This document shows positions 18,761 to 27,473 of a stretch of DNA of 64,000 nucleotides, one piece after another; position 1 is the first letter of the stretch; the number at the start of each line of letters is the position of its first letter. The notes beneath the pieces were generated by a model, which had not been told where the DNA came from, did not search any database, and saw only the letters and a program-made list of their open reading frames with translations. The stretch lies in contig JBAZSD010000020.1 of NCBI GenBank assembly GCA_041662605.1, positions 1 through 64,000 on the forward strand, in the 5' to 3' direction. The DNA comes from Desulfomonilaceae bacterium (GTDB lineage Bacteria; Desulfobacterota; Desulfomonilia; Desulfomonilales; Desulfomonilaceae). The translations under genes were made by a program, and so were the position numbers.

Positions 18761-19489
18761 CTAGTGATTGGTTTTTGAGGCTGACAGAAATTGGTCCTGT
18801 TTCGGATGAGGTCCCATCCATGTCACTTTACCAGTGTCGATATTGTACAGTGCCCCGATGACCTTCAATTTCCCACTTCTTACTCTGTTGGAAATTATGG
18901 GGCTTGATTTAAAAAGATCTTCGATCGCCTGCCAAACGTTTGCGTCGATTGCAGCGTTGATCAACGCATCTCCCGAAACGCCGGGGTTGTTCTTTTTGGC
19001 CTGAGCGACAGCCGGGACAATGCTCTTGACAAGAGTTGAAATATTGCCATGGACTTCTGCTCCCTGCACAACAGCCGTGACTGCGCCGCAATGGGTGTGT
19101 CCCAATACCAATAAAAGAGGTGTGCCCAGATGATCGGCTCCATACTCCAAAGACGCTGTTTCGTCCACATTTGCCACATTGCCGGCCACCCTTACAACGA
19201 ATATGTCTCCTATCCCCTGGTCAAAAATTGCTTCAACGGGAACTCTGGAGTCTGAACACGACAATAAGCTTGCAAACGGAGTCTGGCCTTTGACCGTAGT
19301 TAACTTTCTACGGTCCGGGCCCTCGTTCGGACGGCTTGGTTTACCTTGGACAAAACGGTCGTTCCCTGCTTTAAGCATGTTAATCCCAACATCGGCGGAA
19401 ATCCCGGAGCCTACCTCGCTAGCCAGGACCAAAGGGATGTAAACAAAGATAACCGCTACTAGAACACCCAGAAATGCTGTCTTTCTCAT
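18761..19489 (-). CDS. exported beta-class carbonic anhydrase
   Basis: 242 residues. Residues 1-23 form a signal peptide, so the enzyme acts in the periplasm, unlike most beta enzymes. The zinc site is intact: CSDSR (Cys78, Asp80, Arg82) and HTHCG (His131, Cys134). It interconverts CO2 and bicarbonate, which in an anaerobe oxidising organic acids may help remove CO2 or supply bicarbonate. Start 19489 is preferred over 19561 because GGGGAG lies nine bases upstream and the signal peptide then begins at residue 1. It stands alone, with a 178-base gap to the binding protein gene. Confidence 0.9.
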   Translation of the reverse strand: MRKTAFLGVLVAVIFVYIPLVLASEVGSGISADVGINMLKAGNDRFVQGKPSRPNEGPDRRKLTTVKGQTPFASLLSCSDSRVPVEAIFDQGIGDIFVVRVAGNVANVDETASLEYGADHLGTPLLLVLGHTHCGAVTAVVQGAEVHGNISTLVKSIVPAVAQAKKNNPGVSGDALINAAIDANVWQAIEDLFKSSPIISNRVRSGKLKVIGALYNIDTGKVTWMGPHPKQDQFLSASKTNH

Positions 19490-19672
19490 TTTACGCTTCT
19501 CCCCAAAGAAATCATACATTTGATAACAGTTTCCCACTAGACCGGAATTCAGCCCTACCACTCCCCATGAAACAAGTCCTCAGCCATTCACGTTTGGCTT
19601 GAGAATTGCTCTCCTCTCATTTTATAATATCGAACATAACTTTAAATGATGCAACTATCTAATTTAAGATAA

Positions 19673-19723
19673 ATTCTGCCGATCTACCAGGCTAGAGACC
19701 GTATCCCAGGAAATCGGCAGAAT
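19673..19723 (-). terminator. possible hairpin terminator
   Basis: A perfect 11-base inverted repeat (ATTCTGCCGAT at 19673-19683, ATCGGCAGAAT at 19713-19723) encloses a 29-base loop. On the minus strand it lies downstream of the small gene ending at 19782 and is followed by the T-rich TTTATCTT. The long loop makes this weaker than a textbook terminator, and it could also be an operator. Confidence 0.35.
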
Positions 19724-19781
19724 GGTGGGTTTAGCGCAAAGGTGTTCAAGGCTTATGTATAAGTCATCCAAGAGATTCTTC

Positions 19782-20138
19782 TTAACGGTAGCTCACACTG
19801 AGTCTACCGCAGCCGGATTTTCCCCTTGAGTCTGACGTTCCAGAACGTATCGATGCGCAAGCCATTTCGTCTCGTACCGCGGCCAGTATTCTTAAACCTT
19901 CCTCCAAGTCCTTGACACTGGGCCTCCTGACATCTTTGGAAAACCTTTGATAATAAGGATCTTCACAACCTCCTAGTTCAAAAAGAAGGTCGTTTACTCT
20001 TTTTCTCCACTTATCGAAAGAACAATTGTCGAACTCTGTTTCCACAACGGCTCCATGTACACGTTCACGCTCCATAAAATCCCGTCCCATATCATAGAGA
20101 ACTTCTGTTTTTTCGAGGTTACTCATGTCTACAGGCAT
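19782..20138 (-). CDS. hypothetical protein, soluble, about 118 residues
   Basis: No family is recognised. The first 85 residues look like an ordered helical domain with conserved-looking aromatic and Gly-Cys positions (FDKWRKRVNDLLFELGGC, YYQRF); the C-terminal 25 residues are Ser/Gly-rich and probably disordered. There is no signal peptide or membrane helix. Start 20138 is chosen because AAAGGAG lies eight bases upstream; an earlier start has none. It is 95 bases downstream of another small unknown gene on the same strand and may be co-transcribed with it. Confidence 0.6.
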   Translation of the reverse strand: MPVDMSNLEKTEVLYDMGRDFMERERVHGAVVETEFDNCSFDKWRKRVNDLLFELGGCEDPYYQRFSKDVRRPSVKDLEEGLRILAAVRDEMACASIRSGTSDSRGKSGCGRLSVSYR

Positions 20139-20233
20139 GACGATCACTCCTTTCACCACACATGTTCCGAGAAGTCATCTTTGGGCGCATGACAGGAAAT
20201 CAATCTCCAAATATTGCGCCTCTTGTCTGTGCC

Positions 20234-20539
20234 TTATTCAAAAGCGGACTTGTACACGAAAACGTAATCCTGATCGTTGATGTCAACAGAAATATCTGCA
20301 CCACGTGATTCAGCGTACACTAGCCAGCTCGGTTTCTCTCGATCGCAGCATATTGTGTCGGGTGAAAATTTTCCACTGTTCCTGTCAAACCACGCCAACA
20401 GCATCGGATCCGAAGACATTTCATGCGCCTTACGATCTGCAATGGCTTTGGCGCTGCAAAAATTCAAACGCATATCATCTACCCGCATTTGAACCGGATG
20501 ACTCAGCATTTCTTTTGTTAAATGTTTGCAATTAGTCAT
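20234..20539 (-). CDS. hypothetical small protein
   Basis: 101 residues, not recognised. It begins MTNCKHLTKEML after a strong GAGGAGG ribosome site, which supports it as a real gene. It is rich in acidic residues, contains a CC pair (TICCDREKP) and no membrane segment. The pattern of a helical N-half and a beta-rich C-half (DISVDINDQDYVFVY) suggests a small globular alpha/beta domain. It precedes the 118-residue unknown protein on the same strand. Confidence 0.6.
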   Translation of the reverse strand: MTNCKHLTKEMLSHPVQMRVDDMRLNFCSAKAIADRKAHEMSSDPMLLAWFDRNSGKFSPDTICCDREKPSWLVYAESRGADISVDINDQDYVFVYKSAFE

Positions 20540-20648
20540 GTCGACCTCCTCGTGTTTGTCTCAAATTACGTAACGAGACTCACAACAAAATCGTTTCAAT
20601 TTCATTAATTCATAGATGTGCAATCGTATCATTTGATTCAAATACAAA

Positions 20649-21059
20649 TTATTTCTTATCTTTGAGTAGAGTCTCAAGTTCAATGAATGGCGTATTAACA
20701 ATTATAGCCTCCAACTCTGTGCCGTCACTAAATTCTCCCGATTCCCGCTCCTCCAGATACCTGGCGTGCTCCTTATCATGACATCGCTCACAGAGTAATT
20801 CCCAGTTGCTCCCATCCGGAGGATTGTTATCGTGGTTGTGATCCTTGTGATGAACAGTGAGTTCTTTCAATCTCTTTCCAGAGAACTCTTGCCCACATCT
20901 AGCGCAAACCCACGGAAACAGTTTGAGGGCACGGTCACGGTAGGTTGTCTCCCGAAGCTCTTGTTGACGCTTGGCTTCTGTTATTAAGACTTGCAGTTTG
21001 CTCTGCCCTGTCTTTGACTTGTTTGTCGCAATCTGCGACTTCTTGGGAAAACGGCTCAT
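20649..21059 (-). CDS. yajD: HNH nuclease-domain protein, YajD-like
   Basis: 136 residues. The central part matches the E. coli YajD pattern: FPWVCARCGQEF, LTVHHKDHNHDNNPPDGSNW, LLCERCHDKEHARY. The four Cys (two CxxC pairs) bind structural zinc, and the HH...N...H set forms the beta-beta-alpha metal nuclease site. The N-terminal 40 residues are Lys/Gln-rich and the C-terminal tail is unrecognised. The cellular role of YajD is not established. It is a lone gene with no restriction or toxin partner next to it. Confidence 0.85.
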   Translation of the reverse strand: MSRFPKKSQIATNKSKTGQSKLQVLITEAKRQQELRETTYRDRALKLFPWVCARCGQEFSGKRLKELTVHHKDHNHDNNPPDGSNWELLCERCHDKEHARYLEERESGEFSDGTELEAIIVNTPFIELETLLKDKK

Positions 21060-21126
21060 GTCAATAACCTCAGACGACCTGAGAATTTTTCGGATTTCAT
21101 GTGCTGATTAAGAGTTTTCACTGATT

Positions 21127-21984
21127 TCATTCCCTTGCCCCATAAGACTCAAGAATGCTTATAGTCGCCACGTTACCTCGCAACTTAGCCATAGCCAGAG
21201 CGGTCTTGCCTGACTTCTCCCTCGCGTTCATGTCCGCTCCGTTTTCAGCAAGCAGTTTTACTATATCGGTATGGCCTTCGTGAGACGCCATCATAAGCGC
21301 CGTGCCTCCTGAATTGTCCTTTGCGTTTACATCTGAGCCGCTTTTTAAAAGTAACTCCACTGCTCTCTGAGATCCCTCTACCGTAGCGTGCATCAGTGGC
21401 GTGAATCCCTCATTGTCAGTAGCGTTAGGGTCTGCCCCGTTTCGCAGTAGAGCCTCCACGGATTGAGTTTTACCGTTACGAATCGCCAACATCAGTACGG
21501 TGAGACCTTTAGGGCCTTTTTCATTCAGCTTTGCCCCATGCCTGACAAGCATGTCTAAAGCATCAACGTTTCCTTGCGCCGCAACTTCAGTGATTGGGTT
21601 CATTCCCGTCTTATCACGAATATTGGGGTCCGCCTTCGCAGTCAGCAAAATTTGCGCAATCTCCAGATGCCCCCTGGAAACAGCGTCAAGCAAGGCAGTG
21701 ATACCCTTGTCACACCTATCGTTCACATCTGCCCCGTGCTCCACAAGCAGTTTTGTCATCGCAATATCGCCCTTGCTGGACGCTGCCATAAGAGCGGTAG
21801 CTCCGTTTGTAGCCTTGATATGCACATCACAGCCTTGATCGAGAAGGTGTTTGGCTTCCTGCGCGTCCCCTTCCAAAACAGCCTTTATAAGCACCCTGTC
21901 CTTGTACATATAATTTGAAACAATGGAACTGCCGGCTAAAGCCATAAACCCAAGGAGAGCCAATATCCACATTCTTTTCGACAT
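21127..21984 (-). CDS. ankyrin-repeat protein with N-terminal membrane anchor
   Basis: About 285 residues. A single hydrophobic helix (ILALLGFMALAGSSIV) after a basic start acts as anchor or uncleaved signal, so the rest faces the periplasm. About seven 33-residue ankyrin repeats follow from residue 30 to the end (TALMAASSKGD, TALLDAVSRGH, TALMMASHEGH), forming a protein-binding solenoid. Start 21984 is chosen over 21999 because GGAG lies upstream at an acceptable distance. The partner is unknown; neighbours give no clue. Confidence 0.85.
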   Translation of the reverse strand: MSKRMWILALLGFMALAGSSIVSNYMYKDRVLIKAVLEGDAQEAKHLLDQGCDVHIKATNGATALMAASSKGDIAMTKLLVEHGADVNDRCDKGITALLDAVSRGHLEIAQILLTAKADPNIRDKTGMNPITEVAAQGNVDALDMLVRHGAKLNEKGPKGLTVLMLAIRNGKTQSVEALLRNGADPNATDNEGFTPLMHATVEGSQRAVELLLKSGSDVNAKDNSGGTALMMASHEGHTDIVKLLAENGADMNAREKSGKTALAMAKLRGNVATISILESYGARE

Positions 21985-22100
21985 TGGTTTGGACTCCACA
22001 TAACCAATATTTGAGGCACAAACTATGCCCCTGTTTCATTCGAGATAAAAGAACACCCGAGTTAAAGCGTCACGCACGGGAGAATTGGAATTAATCTAGA

Positions 22101-22895
22101 TTACCATAAATTATTGCTTTCAGGATCACTGACCCTGAATTCAAATTTTCTTTCACTGAACTGGCTAGGATCAGAATTGTCATAACTTCTTTCCATAAAA
22201 ATAACGTTGTCTTCGAAATCAATCAACAAGATCACGGAAGAACGAGTACCGTAATCCGAACTTGCCACAAAGATCGGCGCAAGAATCCTTTCCCACTCTA
22301 TACCTATTCCTGTGTCTGGCAGAAGTCGATCATCAGGTTGTGTTCTGTCAGCAAGAATCTTGAAAATCGCATCAGCGGCAAACTGATGTCCCTGTGAAAG
22401 GATCCGCATGAATGCGTCTCGGCCACATTTTACCTTAGGCCAAGGGGTATCTAACAAATGATTACTCAAGCCGTATATTCCCGCTGCCAAACTCCGCCAC
22501 TTCCCATTTCTATTTGACATAAAATAAATTTGATTGTTATCTCCCAACAACAAGTTAAAATCATTGTAACTGTGCGCTTTGGGGACCAACGTTTGAATGT
22601 ATTTCAGAGGCGTTTCCCGACTCTTTAAGAAATCGCTTACCACGTGCCCTCGGGAAGGAGCGTGGCTTTTTTTGTGAGAGGGGTCACGGAAATTAGTAAG
22701 AACAGCTATTCGGCCTGTCCGGGTAACACCCATCCATGTTCCACCCTCTTTCAAATCCCTTCCAGCAACCACATTTGGATCGTCTTCCCAAAAATCTGCG
22801 GGCGCTGTTGGCCTGTCATAAAATTCATCCCTATTCCCGGCCAAAACCAACCGATACCGAGGATGATTTTTAAATGATAGTAATACTAAACACAT
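22101..22895 (-). CDS. NRDE-family (TANGO2-like) protein
   Basis: 264 residues beginning MCLVLLSF, with the name-giving NRDE motif in LAGNRDEFYDRPT, followed by VVAGRDLKEGGTWMGV and NFRDP. The family has an Ntn-hydrolase-like fold with a Cys at position 2; eukaryotic TANGO2 is linked to haem or lipid handling but the bacterial role is not established. GGAG lies six bases before the ATG. The gene is divergent from the acyl-CoA synthetase across a 368-base region. Confidence 0.9.
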   Translation of the reverse strand: MCLVLLSFKNHPRYRLVLAGNRDEFYDRPTAPADFWEDDPNVVAGRDLKEGGTWMGVTRTGRIAVLTNFRDPSHKKSHAPSRGHVVSDFLKSRETPLKYIQTLVPKAHSYNDFNLLLGDNNQIYFMSNRNGKWRSLAAGIYGLSNHLLDTPWPKVKCGRDAFMRILSQGHQFAADAIFKILADRTQPDDRLLPDTGIGIEWERILAPIFVASSDYGTRSSVILLIDFEDNVIFMERSYDNSDPSQFSERKFEFRVSDPESNNLW

Positions 22896-23263
22896 ACCGA
22901 CTCCAGATACTAACGAAGCTCACAACTCTTGATCGGTCCAATTCCAAAATGGATACAAACCGTCTATTTTTCGACCGGAGGATTTTTCCAGCATTCTTCC
23001 AATTTGGGGGATTAAGTTCTCCGTAGCGTTGCCGCGACCACAATTTTTTACTAACCATCAACGGCGTCTTCTTCGACGTAGCGTATCCTGGTCACAAATA
23101 CTATACCACGGGATGGCCAGTGAAATTCTTTTTTCGCCTCAACGACTGAGGTAAATCGTAATTTGGCAAGAGGATCGGGGCCGTGGTATTTAGGTATATT
23201 CGAAAAGATTGAAGAGCCTGATGTCTGACACATAAACTTTCTAATGCAATCGGAGGACGACGC
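22896..23263. other. 368-bp divergent region with inverted repeats
   Basis: No credible gene. A perfect nine-base inverted repeat (ATACCACGG at 23103-23111, CCGTGGTAT at 23181-23189) brackets 69 bases that contain a small hairpin (CCTCA/TGAGG, 23137-23151). The arrangement may be a structured leader of the acyl-CoA synthetase mRNA or a paired operator. No promoter with two good boxes was found. Confidence 0.4.
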
Positions 23264-25393
23264 ATGAGCCAACTCGATGCAATTTTCTCTCCTCGGTCCG
23301 TGGCCGTTGTGGGCGCTTCCACAATCCCGGGAAAAGTCGGTCACGATATTTTCGTGAACATTCTTCAAGGTGATTTTCAGGGCACGCTGTACCCCGTTAA
23401 CCCCAGAGCCGTGCATGTGAAAAGCGTTAGAGCCTACCCTTCTATTTCTGAATTGCCTGAGCCGGTAGATTTGGCCATCATCGTACTCCCACCTCAAAAA
23501 GCCTTAAGCGCAGTGGAGGAATCCGCAAAAATTGGAATAAAAGGGCTCGTAATAGTTTCGGCAGGTTTTCGAGAGGTCGGCAGAGAAGGTCGCGAGATTG
23601 AAGACAGGATAGTAAGTGTGTGCCGAGCCGCCGGAATCCGCATGGTGGGACCCAACTGCCTTGGGGTGATTAACCCCAATCCTTCTGTCAGGCTAAACGC
23701 GAGCTTTTCGACGCATATGCCTTCGTCCGGCCACATTTCGTTTATATCTCAGAGCGGGGCGCTCTGTACAGCGGTCCTGGATTTCGCCGCTGACCGTGAC
23801 TTTGGTTTTTCCAAATTCGTATCAATTGGTAACAAAGCTGATGTTGATGAGCTGGAATTGCTCCTTTATCTGCATAATGATCCAGAAACACACGTTATCA
23901 TGGTCTATTTAGAGGAACTCAGTCGAGGGTTGGAGTTCATTAAGACCGCCAAAATGATCACTTCCGGCGCTCGTCCGACGCCTATTTTAGTGGTAAAATC
24001 CGGAAGGACCGTGGCAGGGCAGCAAGCGGCGGCTTCGCATACTGGCTCGCTCGCGGGTTTTGAAGCTATTTATGACGCCTTTTTCCAGCAAACGGGAATA
24101 ATCAGAGCTAATTCTATTGAGGATCTGTTCAACTATGCGGCCGCATTCTCATGCAAAAAAATCCCAGTTGGCAATAGGGTAGGAATCGTTACCAACGCGG
24201 GTGGCCCGGGCATTGTCGCCACGGATATGACGGTTTCATCCGGCCTCGAATTGGCCCAATTCAGTCAGGAGACTATAGAAGTTCTCAAGAGTCATTTACC
24301 TACTGAAGCCAATGTGCATAACCCGGTCGATGTTATTGGGGACGCGCCTCAGGAAAGATACGAAAGCGCTCTCGCAACTGTCATTAAGGATGAATCAGTA
24401 GATGGAGCGATAGTTATTCTTACACCTCAATCCATGACCAATGCTCTGGCGACAGCGGAAGTTATCGGCCGGATCGCGGCCAATACTAAGAAACCAATTC
24501 TGTGCTGTTTCATGGGCGTCATAGATGTTTCAGCGGGAGTGAAACACCTTCAGGAGGAAGGAATACCAGTCTTTCAGTTTCCGGAGCAGGCTGCCCAAGC
24601 GTTCGGGGCTCTCTATCAATATTCTCGCTGGGTTAATCGGAAGTTCTTACCCCAATTCAGGCTTAATCATGACAAGGAAAAGGCGTCGGACATCATCCAA
24701 CGTGTGCTCTCCGATGGAAGGCTGAGCATGGGAGAAATCGAAGGAGGAGAATTCCTAAAGTGCTATGGATTTGAGGTTCTCCCGTCAAAAATTGTAAAGA
24801 CCAGGGAAGAAGCCAGAGACTTCGCAGAATCTATCCAGGCTCCGGTAGCTATGAAAATCGCGTCCCCGCAGATCCTTCACAAATCCGATGTAGGTGGCGT
24901 TTCGCTTAACGTATGCAGCGGAAATGACACGATGCAAGAATTTGATGAAATTCTCGAAAGAGCGCTGCAACATGTCCCAAATGCAGAAATAGATGGAGTC
25001 CTCGTCCAGAAGATGGCAAATCAGCAGGGGCAAGAGATAATTCTCGGCATGAACAGATATCCCCTTTATGGTTCTCTCCTCATGTTTGGGCTTGGGGGAA
25101 TTTTTGTAGAAATCTTCAAAGACGTTGTTTTCCGCATGGCGCCCATTGGTAGGAACGAAGCCCATAGAATGGTCCATGAAATTAGAGGAATAAGGATACT
25201 GGAAGGATATCGAGGCAAACCCCCAGTGGACCTGGAAACTTTGGAGCGGTCACTCGTCAGTCTTTCCGCCATGGCGTTGAATCACCCAGAAATCAATGAA
25301 CTCGATATAAATCCCCTAATGGTTTATGAGGAGGGCAAAGGAGCAGTAGTTTCAGATTGCCGAATCATATTGAAATTACCGGAGGGACTTTAG
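23264..25393 (+). CDS. ADP-forming acetyl/acyl-CoA synthetase, fused alpha-beta
   Basis: 709 residues. The alpha part has a CoA-binding Rossmann domain (SVAVVGASTIPGKVG) and succinyl-CoA-ligase-like domains with the phospho-acceptor His259 in ASHTGSLAG. The beta part is an ATP-grasp domain from about 485 with ILHKSDVGGV carrying the second conserved His539. The enzyme converts acyl-CoA, ADP and phosphate to the acid, CoA and ATP, giving substrate-level ATP, or runs in reverse for activation. Strong GGAGG before the ATG. The specific acid cannot be told. Its presence complements the beta-oxidation operon at 45-50 kb. Confidence 0.9.
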   Translation: MSQLDAIFSPRSVAVVGASTIPGKVGHDIFVNILQGDFQGTLYPVNPRAVHVKSVRAYPSISELPEPVDLAIIVLPPQKALSAVEESAKIGIKGLVIVSAGFREVGREGREIEDRIVSVCRAAGIRMVGPNCLGVINPNPSVRLNASFSTHMPSSGHISFISQSGALCTAVLDFAADRDFGFSKFVSIGNKADVDELELLLYLHNDPETHVIMVYLEELSRGLEFIKTAKMITSGARPTPILVVKSGRTVAGQQAAASHTGSLAGFEAIYDAFFQQTGIIRANSIEDLFNYAAAFSCKKIPVGNRVGIVTNAGGPGIVATDMTVSSGLELAQFSQETIEVLKSHLPTEANVHNPVDVIGDAPQERYESALATVIKDESVDGAIVILTPQSMTNALATAEVIGRIAANTKKPILCCFMGVIDVSAGVKHLQEEGIPVFQFPEQAAQAFGALYQYSRWVNRKFLPQFRLNHDKEKASDIIQRVLSDGRLSMGEIEGGEFLKCYGFEVLPSKIVKTREEARDFAESIQAPVAMKIASPQILHKSDVGGVSLNVCSGNDTMQEFDEILERALQHVPNAEIDGVLVQKMANQQGQEIILGMNRYPLYGSLLMFGLGGIFVEIFKDVVFRMAPIGRNEAHRMVHEIRGIRILEGYRGKPPVDLETLERSLVSLSAMALNHPEINELDINPLMVYEEGKGAVVSDCRIILKLPEGL

Positions 25394-25859
25394 ATCATTT
25401 TTTAGAATTGAGCGCTTTTGTGAAACAGGTTTCTGGTCCGGTTGACGAATATTCGTCTGGAACTAGGACTTGCAAAAGTTGGGGATAAAGCGCAATAATC
25501 ATCCTTTAGTTGGATTCGTTTCGTTTCAACGTCGAAGGTCCCCCTATCCACTATGGCATCGCGTGCGTTAACCTTTAAAAGTCAGAATTCCCCTAGCTCC
25601 ATACCAGATTCCTGAAGTTTAAGGGGCCCTGCGCCCTGGATTGTTGTTGACACGAGACATGAGGCAGTGGCAGGCCCCTGAACCGGTGACAGCTTGCCAT
25701 ATCATATTCAGACACGACGCTTGATGCTTTGCATGCAGCATGATCTGAGCTAGAACAACCTTTAGGCATTAAAAATGCTCTTAGCCGACTAGTCGGCGAT
25801 CCTAAGACCTCCAGGATGGAGTCGAAGGAAAATTCTCGACCAGAACAGTGAAAAATAGA
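25394..25859. other. 466-bp noncoding region with two perfect 14-base palindromes
   Basis: No gene is supported. It contains GACGAATATTCGTC (25444-25457) and GCCGACTAGTCGGC (25784-25797), each a perfect palindrome. The second is nested in flanks CTTAG/CTAAG and lies about 60 bases before the radical SAM gene, where a dimeric regulator could bind. A small hairpin (GCATT-AAA-AATGC, 25766-25778) sits just upstream of it. Neither palindrome is followed by a T run, so they do not look like intrinsic terminators. Confidence 0.45.
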
Positions 25860-27338
25860 ATGAAAATAGCCTTAGTAATTCCAGGAATCAGCTCTGAATC
25901 TGAAAGAAGTTTCTATGATTTTAAGTTTGGAACCAGATTTATCCTTTCCAGAAAACATATTTCCTATCTTCTTGCTATCCCAACTCTGATATCACTAACT
26001 CCGCCACAACACGAAATCCGGGTATTCGACCAAAATATCGAAGAGATAGACTATTCATGGGAGGCAGATCTTGTAGGCATTACGGTTAGGACGATGTTTG
26101 CCACCAGAGCCTATGAGATATCGGAGAACTTCCGGGCCAGAGGGATGAAAACGATCTTAGGTGGGATACATCCTTCAATGTGTCCTGAAGACGCCCTTCA
26201 ACATTGTGATAGCGTCGCCATCGGTGAGGCTGAAGAGATTTGGCATTCGGTCCTGCAGGATGCCGAAAAAGGCGAATTGAAGAGGATCTACAAAGCGGAG
26301 AAGTTCGCCGATCTCACTGCATTTCCCATCCCCGACAGGTCGTCACTTTCTAAAAAGCAATACCTGTTGGACATTGTTCAGACAACAAAAGGCTGTCCGT
26401 TCCACTGCGAATTCTGCTCCGTTCACGCATTTGATGGACAGAGGATTAGAAGCAAAACCGTTGAGCAGGTGATTCGGGAAATTCAGGGTATAGACAGTTT
26501 TCATGCCACATATAAGAAGAAAACCTCTATATTTTTTGCCGACGACAATATCATAGCCGACAAGGCATTTTCCAAGGAACTTTTTCTCGCTCTCCAGCCA
26601 TACAACATCAACTGGATGTGTCAGGCGTCTATTAACATCTCACGGGAGACTGACTTACTCGAATTAATGAGAAATAGCGGGTGTGGGGCAATTTTTATCG
26701 GCTTTGAATCAATATCCAAAGAGAACCTAGCAATGATGCACAAGGGGATTAATCAACGATATGAATATATTGAAGCAATCAAAAAAATACAATCCTACGG
26801 GATGCTGGTTCACAGCTCATTTATCCTGGGATACGATTTTGATACCCAACAAACTTTTGATGAACTCATAAATTTTATTCAGGAATCAAATCTCCTCATG
26901 CCCTTGATCAACATTCTCACTCCATTGCCAGGTACAATGTTGTATAAACGCCTTGAAAAAGAGGGACGGATCCTGGATAAAGACTGGAGCAAATATGACA
27001 CGCAACATGTTGTATTTATACCTGCCAGGATGTCTCCGGATGATCTGTTGCAAGGGTACAGGAAGGTCGTGAAATCAGTCTATTCTTTTGACTCGATATT
27101 GACAAAGCTGCGCTACTATTGGGACGCTGACTTCTGGAAACGTTCCAACCGGGCGGATCCGGTAAAGTTCACTTACCGCCTTCTATTTGCGGTTAGACTC
27201 GCTACGTTACTGTCTTTCAGTGACAGGGACCGCTCAAGGTTTATCATGAAAATACTGCCCCACGTGTTTGACAAACGAGTACGAGTATCCACCATCCTTG
27301 CATTGATGAACAACAATGATTTTGCTCACAGCCTTTGA
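25860..27338 (+). CDS. B12-binding-type radical SAM protein
   Basis: About 492 residues. The N-terminal 140 residues form a cobalamin-binding-like Rossmann domain (MKIALVIPG, DLVGITVRT, TILGGIHPS); the radical SAM domain carries CPFHCEFC, which binds the 4Fe-4S cluster and AdoMet. Typical members are methyltransferases or catalyse unusual C-C chemistry; hopanoid, lipid or cofactor modification are all possible. The C-terminal 100 residues are basic and helical. Start is ATG 25860; GTG 25848 is also in frame, and neither has a clear ribosome site. The gene stands alone, behind the palindrome at 25784-25797. Confidence 0.88.
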   Translation: MKIALVIPGISSESERSFYDFKFGTRFILSRKHISYLLAIPTLISLTPPQHEIRVFDQNIEEIDYSWEADLVGITVRTMFATRAYEISENFRARGMKTILGGIHPSMCPEDALQHCDSVAIGEAEEIWHSVLQDAEKGELKRIYKAEKFADLTAFPIPDRSSLSKKQYLLDIVQTTKGCPFHCEFCSVHAFDGQRIRSKTVEQVIREIQGIDSFHATYKKKTSIFFADDNIIADKAFSKELFLALQPYNINWMCQASINISRETDLLELMRNSGCGAIFIGFESISKENLAMMHKGINQRYEYIEAIKKIQSYGMLVHSSFILGYDFDTQQTFDELINFIQESNLLMPLINILTPLPGTMLYKRLEKEGRILDKDWSKYDTQHVVFIPARMSPDDLLQGYRKVVKSVYSFDSILTKLRYYWDADFWKRSNRADPVKFTYRLLFAVRLATLLSFSDRDRSRFIMKILPHVFDKRVRVSTILALMNNNDFAHSL

Positions 27339-27473
27339 CCACTAGAGCGACATTAAGGAAAATTAGCGATGAGGATATTCGATCCTATCTTCTCAATCGA
27401 GTGAGGCACGGCCAACACCTATACGTCATGTGGGTGTCAGATCCTCCCTTTCATGGAACGCAATCCATAACGG

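Noticed and set aside
23051..23497. 148-codon minus-strand frame across the acyl-CoA synthetase start
   Set aside because: Overlaps the well-supported synthetase, lacks a ribosome site and shows no recognisable domain.
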